Part shown: piece by piece, positions 6,612 to 8,874 of the stretch | How positions within the stretch are numbered: the stretch's first letter is position 1 | How the letters are laid out: the number at the start of each line of letters is the position of its first letter | Assembly (NCBI GenBank): GCA_946621895.1 | Contig: CAMOOZ010000292.1 | Coordinates: 1 to 8,874 of the forward strand | Direction of reading: 5' to 3' | DNA length: 8,874 nt | DNA from: an uncultured Lachnospiraceae bacterium | GTDB taxonomy: Bacteria > Bacillota_A > Clostridia > Lachnospirales > Lachnospiraceae | The notes under the pieces: generated by a model | What the model saw: only the letters and a program-made list of their open reading frames with translations | Databases searched by the model: none | Told to the model about the DNA's origin: nothing | Position numbers and translations under genes: made by a program

Positions 6612-6634
6612 GGACCGGGGAAAGGAACAGGAAA

Positions 6635-6994
6635 ATGAATAAGGGTGCTATCAATACTTCACTGGGAAGTATCATGATCAACGATAGAGTCGTGGCCGGA
6701 TACGCCGGCAGCGCCGCGGTAGGCTGCATGGGCGTGGTCGGAATGGCCGACGCCGGCATGAAGGACGGCTGGGGAAGGCTTTTGAACAGGGAAAGTCTGA
6801 CCAGGGGGATCAATGTCTATAGAAAGGGGACCCATGTGAGCCTGGAGCTGCATGTGATCCTGGCCTATGGGGCGAATATCCCCGCCATCGGCAGAAATCT
6901 GCGGGAGTCCATTTATTATGCGATCACGGAGCATACGGGCCTGCGGGTAGATGAGATCACGATCTATGTGGACGGGATCCGGGCGGTTGACTGA
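6635..6994 (+). CDS. Asp23/Gls24 family protein (YloU-like)
   Basis: The 119-residue product is a compact Asp23/Gls24-type protein: an N-terminal LGSIMINDRVVAGYAGSAA segment, a Gly/Met-rich middle, then VSLELHVILAYGANIPAIG and a helix with LRESIYYAITEHTG, ending in DEITIYVDGIRAVD. No membrane segment or signal is visible. AAAGGA (6621-6626) lies 8 nt before the ATG. Family members such as S. aureus Asp23 are abundant, membrane-associated via partners, and linked to envelope stress; B. subtilis YloU sits directly before yloV (fakA), exactly as here. The conserved pairing suggests a role near membrane lipid metabolism, but the biochemical function is not established. Confidence 0.9.
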   Translation: MNKGAINTSLGSIMINDRVVAGYAGSAAVGCMGVVGMADAGMKDGWGRLLNRESLTRGINVYRKGTHVSLELHVILAYGANIPAIGRNLRESIYYAITEHTGLRVDEITIYVDGIRAVD

Positions 6995-7126
6995 AAAAGC
7001 GGCGAGGCCCGCCGGGCCATGGCCGGCGGAATGAGGCCGAATGACGCCGATCGATGCAGGGCTGAAGAGGCCGGCATCCGGATGTCAGATATTACGGTGG
7101 GAGCCTGTAACAGAGGAGGGATTTAG
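6995..7126 (+). other. Asp23-fakA spacer with GC-rich palindrome
   Basis: This 132-nt spacer holds CCGCCG (7009-7014) and CGGCGG (7024-7029) flanking the 10-bp palindrome GGCCATGGCC (7015-7024). It could form a GC-rich hairpin, but no T run follows, so read-through into fakA is expected. AGAGGAGGG (7112-7120) is the fakA ribosome binding site, 6 nt before its ATG. I see no separate promoter. Confidence 0.5.
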
Positions 7127-8874
7127 ATGAAGTCCATCGATGCGCCTATGCTGCGGCGGATGTTTATGTCCGGCGCGGCGCAACTGGAATCGAAAAAGGA
7201 TTATATCAATGAGCTGAATGTCTTTCCCGTTCCCGACGGGGACACGGGCACGAATATGACGATGACCATTCTCTCCGCCGCAAAGGAGGTGGATGCGCTG
7301 GAGGATCCGGATCTGGATGCGCTGTGCAGGGCAATGGCTTCCGGCTCCTTAAGGGGGGCCAGGGGAAATTCCGGCGTTATCCTCTCCCAGCTGCTGCGGG
7401 GCTTGACAAAGGGCCTGCAGGGCAAGAGCGAGATCACATCCGAGGTGATGGCCTACAGCTTTGAGAAGGCCGTGGAGAGCGCCTATAAGGCCGTGATGAA
7501 GCCGAAGGAGGGGACGATCCTCACCGTGGCCAGGGTGATGGCGGAGAGCGCAAGAAGCCTTTCTGGGGAATACCCGGAGGATATCGGCGCTTTTTTGGAG
7601 CAGGTGCTGGACCGGGGAGAGGCTGCGTTAAGGAAGACACCGGAGCTTCTGCCCGTATTAAAGGAAGCGGGCGTGGTGGATTCCGGCGGACAGGGCCTGA
7701 TCGAAGCGATCAGGGGAGCGCTTTTTGCCCTGCAGGGCAGGGATGTGGTGCTGCAGCGCAGGGCAGGAAAGCCTGCTGCCGCGAAAATGGCGCCGAAGTC
7801 AAAGCCCTCCTGGCAGGCGCAGGCGCAGATGAAGATCCGCTTTGCCTACTGCACGGAATTCATGGTGCTTTTGAACGATCCGCTGACCGCCAAGGCGGAA
7901 AAGGATTTTAAGAAGTATCTCTCCTCTCTGGGAGACAGCCTGGTCTTTGTGGGGGACGAGGAGATGGTCAAGATCCATGTCCACACCAACGATCCGGGGC
8001 TGGCGATCCAGAGCGCCCTGGCCTATGGGCAGCTCTGCAATATGAAGATCGACAACATGCGGATGGAGCATCGGGAAAAGCTCTTCAGGATGTCCGGCGG
8101 AAAATATGTGGAGATCCCCGGCGTGGAGATCACCGGACAGGCGGAAAAGCTGCCCGGAGAAAAGCAGGAGACGCCTGCCCGTGCCGCTGATTTCACGGAG
8201 AAAAAGGAAAAGCCCGAAAAGAAAGCACCGAAGGAGAAAAAGCCCGTGGGCTTTGTCGCGGTCCTGTCCGGCGAGGGCTTGTCCGAGATCTTTAAGGATC
8301 TGGGCGTGGATCATGTGGTGGAAGGGGGCCAGTCCATGAACCCCTCCACCGACGATATCCTGCAGGCCGTGGAAGAGGTAAATGCAGAAACGGTATTTGT
8401 CCTTCCGAACAACAAGAATATCATCCTGACCGCGGAGCAGGCGGCGAAGCTTGCGAAGAAGCAGGATATCCGTGTGATCCCGACGAAGACCATTCCCCAG
8501 GGCTTAAGCGCGCTAATGGGCTTTGTGCCGGATCTTTCCCTGGAGGAGAACGAAAACCAGATGAAGGAGGAGATGGGAAGGATCGTCTCCGGTGAGGTCA
8601 CGATAGCCGTCCGGGACACGACGATCGAAGGAAAGACCATCCATAAGGGCGACTACATGGGCCTTGGGGATTCAGGCCTTATCTCCGTGGAGAATGCGCT
8701 GGAGGAGGCCGCCTTCTCCACCGCCAGGGGACTGATCGGGAATGCCGGGGGCGACGCGGAGCTTTTGAGCGTCTATTACGGCGAGGATGCGAAAAAGGAA
8801 AACGCCGAGGCGCTGCTGGCGAGGCTGCAGCGGGACTTCCCCGGGATCGAGGCGGAGCTCTTTTACGGCGGCCA
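7127..8874 (+). CDS. fakA: Fatty acid kinase subunit FakA (YloV), 3'-truncated
   Basis: The frame is open from ATG 7127 to the window edge (582 codons) and ends in ELFYGG, a motif normally about a dozen residues from the FakA C-terminus. FakA phosphorylates fatty acids held by a FakB partner, giving acyl-phosphate for phospholipid synthesis. The N-terminal DhaL/DAK2 ATP-binding domain shows NVFPVPDGDTGTNM (Asp37, Asp39 as probable Mg ligands), ARGNSG around 79-83 and DSGGQGL at 185-191. The middle domain has AYCTEF (Cys242) and HVH (His284, His286), matching positions I recall as metal ligands. A Lys/Glu/Pro-rich linker (~355-375) precedes the C-terminal domain with GQSMNPST and LPNNKNI. The strong AGAGGAGGG site fixes the start. 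It is probably co-transcribed with the Asp23 gene. No fakB is in the window. The linker is longer and more charged than I expect. Confidence 0.93.
   Translation, partial: MKSIDAPMLRRMFMSGAAQLESKKDYINELNVFPVPDGDTGTNMTMTILSAAKEVDALEDPDLDALCRAMASGSLRGARGNSGVILSQLLRGLTKGLQGKSEITSEVMAYSFEKAVESAYKAVMKPKEGTILTVARVMAESARSLSGEYPEDIGAFLEQVLDRGEAALRKTPELLPVLKEAGVVDSGGQGLIEAIRGALFALQGRDVVLQRRAGKPAAAKMAPKSKPSWQAQAQMKIRFAYCTEFMVLLNDPLTAKAEKDFKKYLSSLGDSLVFVGDEEMVKIHVHTNDPGLAIQSALAYGQLCNMKIDNMRMEHREKLFRMSGGKYVEIPGVEITGQAEKLPGEKQETPARAADFTEKKEKPEKKAPKEKKPVGFVAVLSGEGLSEIFKDLGVDHVVEGGQSMNPSTDDILQAVEEVNAETVFVLPNNKNIILTAEQAAKLAKKQDIRVIPTKTIPQGLSALMGFVPDLSLEENENQMKEEMGRIVSGEVTIAVRDTTIEGKTIHKGDYMGLGDSGLISVENALEEAAFSTARGLIGNAGGDAELLSVYYGEDAKKENAEALLARLQRDFPGIEAELFYGG

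Noticed and set aside
7009..7029. GC-rich palindrome considered as a terminator between the Asp23 gene and fakA
   Set aside because: No T run follows, and the two genes form a conserved pair expected to be co-transcribed.

Overview
This window looks like chromosomal core-genome DNA from a GC-rich, endospore-forming Clostridia member, most likely Lachnospiraceae. The reasons are the gene content and order (DUF2953 protein next to a YtfJ/GerW spore protein; rpmB divergent from an Asp23 gene followed by fakA, as in Bacillus rpmB-yloU-yloV) and the tight gene packing. I cannot name the genus. I see no phage, insertion sequence, CRISPR, tRNA or rRNA.

Region 1 (1-6194, + strand) is one compact operon running in from the left edge. 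It holds the 3' part of a U32/DUF3656 protein (RlhA-like), a single long polypeptide joining a SEDS glycosyltransferase (FtsW/RodA type) to a class B penicillin-binding transpeptidase, a membrane-anchored DUF2953 protein, a YtfJ/GerW sporulation protein, and a coiled-coil protein with a C-terminal J domain. Junctions are 1 nt, 0 nt, -8 nt and -4 nt, so translation is probably coupled throughout. The theme is peptidoglycan synthesis plus spore functions. A 10-bp-stem terminator at 6200-6224 closes the operon and also serves the convergent rpmB.

Region 2 (6260-6634) holds rpmB (ribosomal protein L28, zinc-ribbon form) on the minus strand with its own promoter. Back to back with it lies the promoter and ~70-nt leader of the next unit.

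Region 3 (6635-8874, + strand) holds an Asp23/Gls24 (YloU-like) protein and fakA, the ATP-binding subunit of fatty acid kinase. fakA lacks only its last few codons, at the window edge.

The most notable observations are the SEDS-transpeptidase fusion, in-frame tandem repeats (15-bp and 12-bp periods, AT-rich) in the U32 gene, and low-complexity linkers inserted in three otherwise conserved proteins (U32, DUF2953, FakA). I found no convincing new multi-gene system; most of the window is conserved housekeeping DNA.
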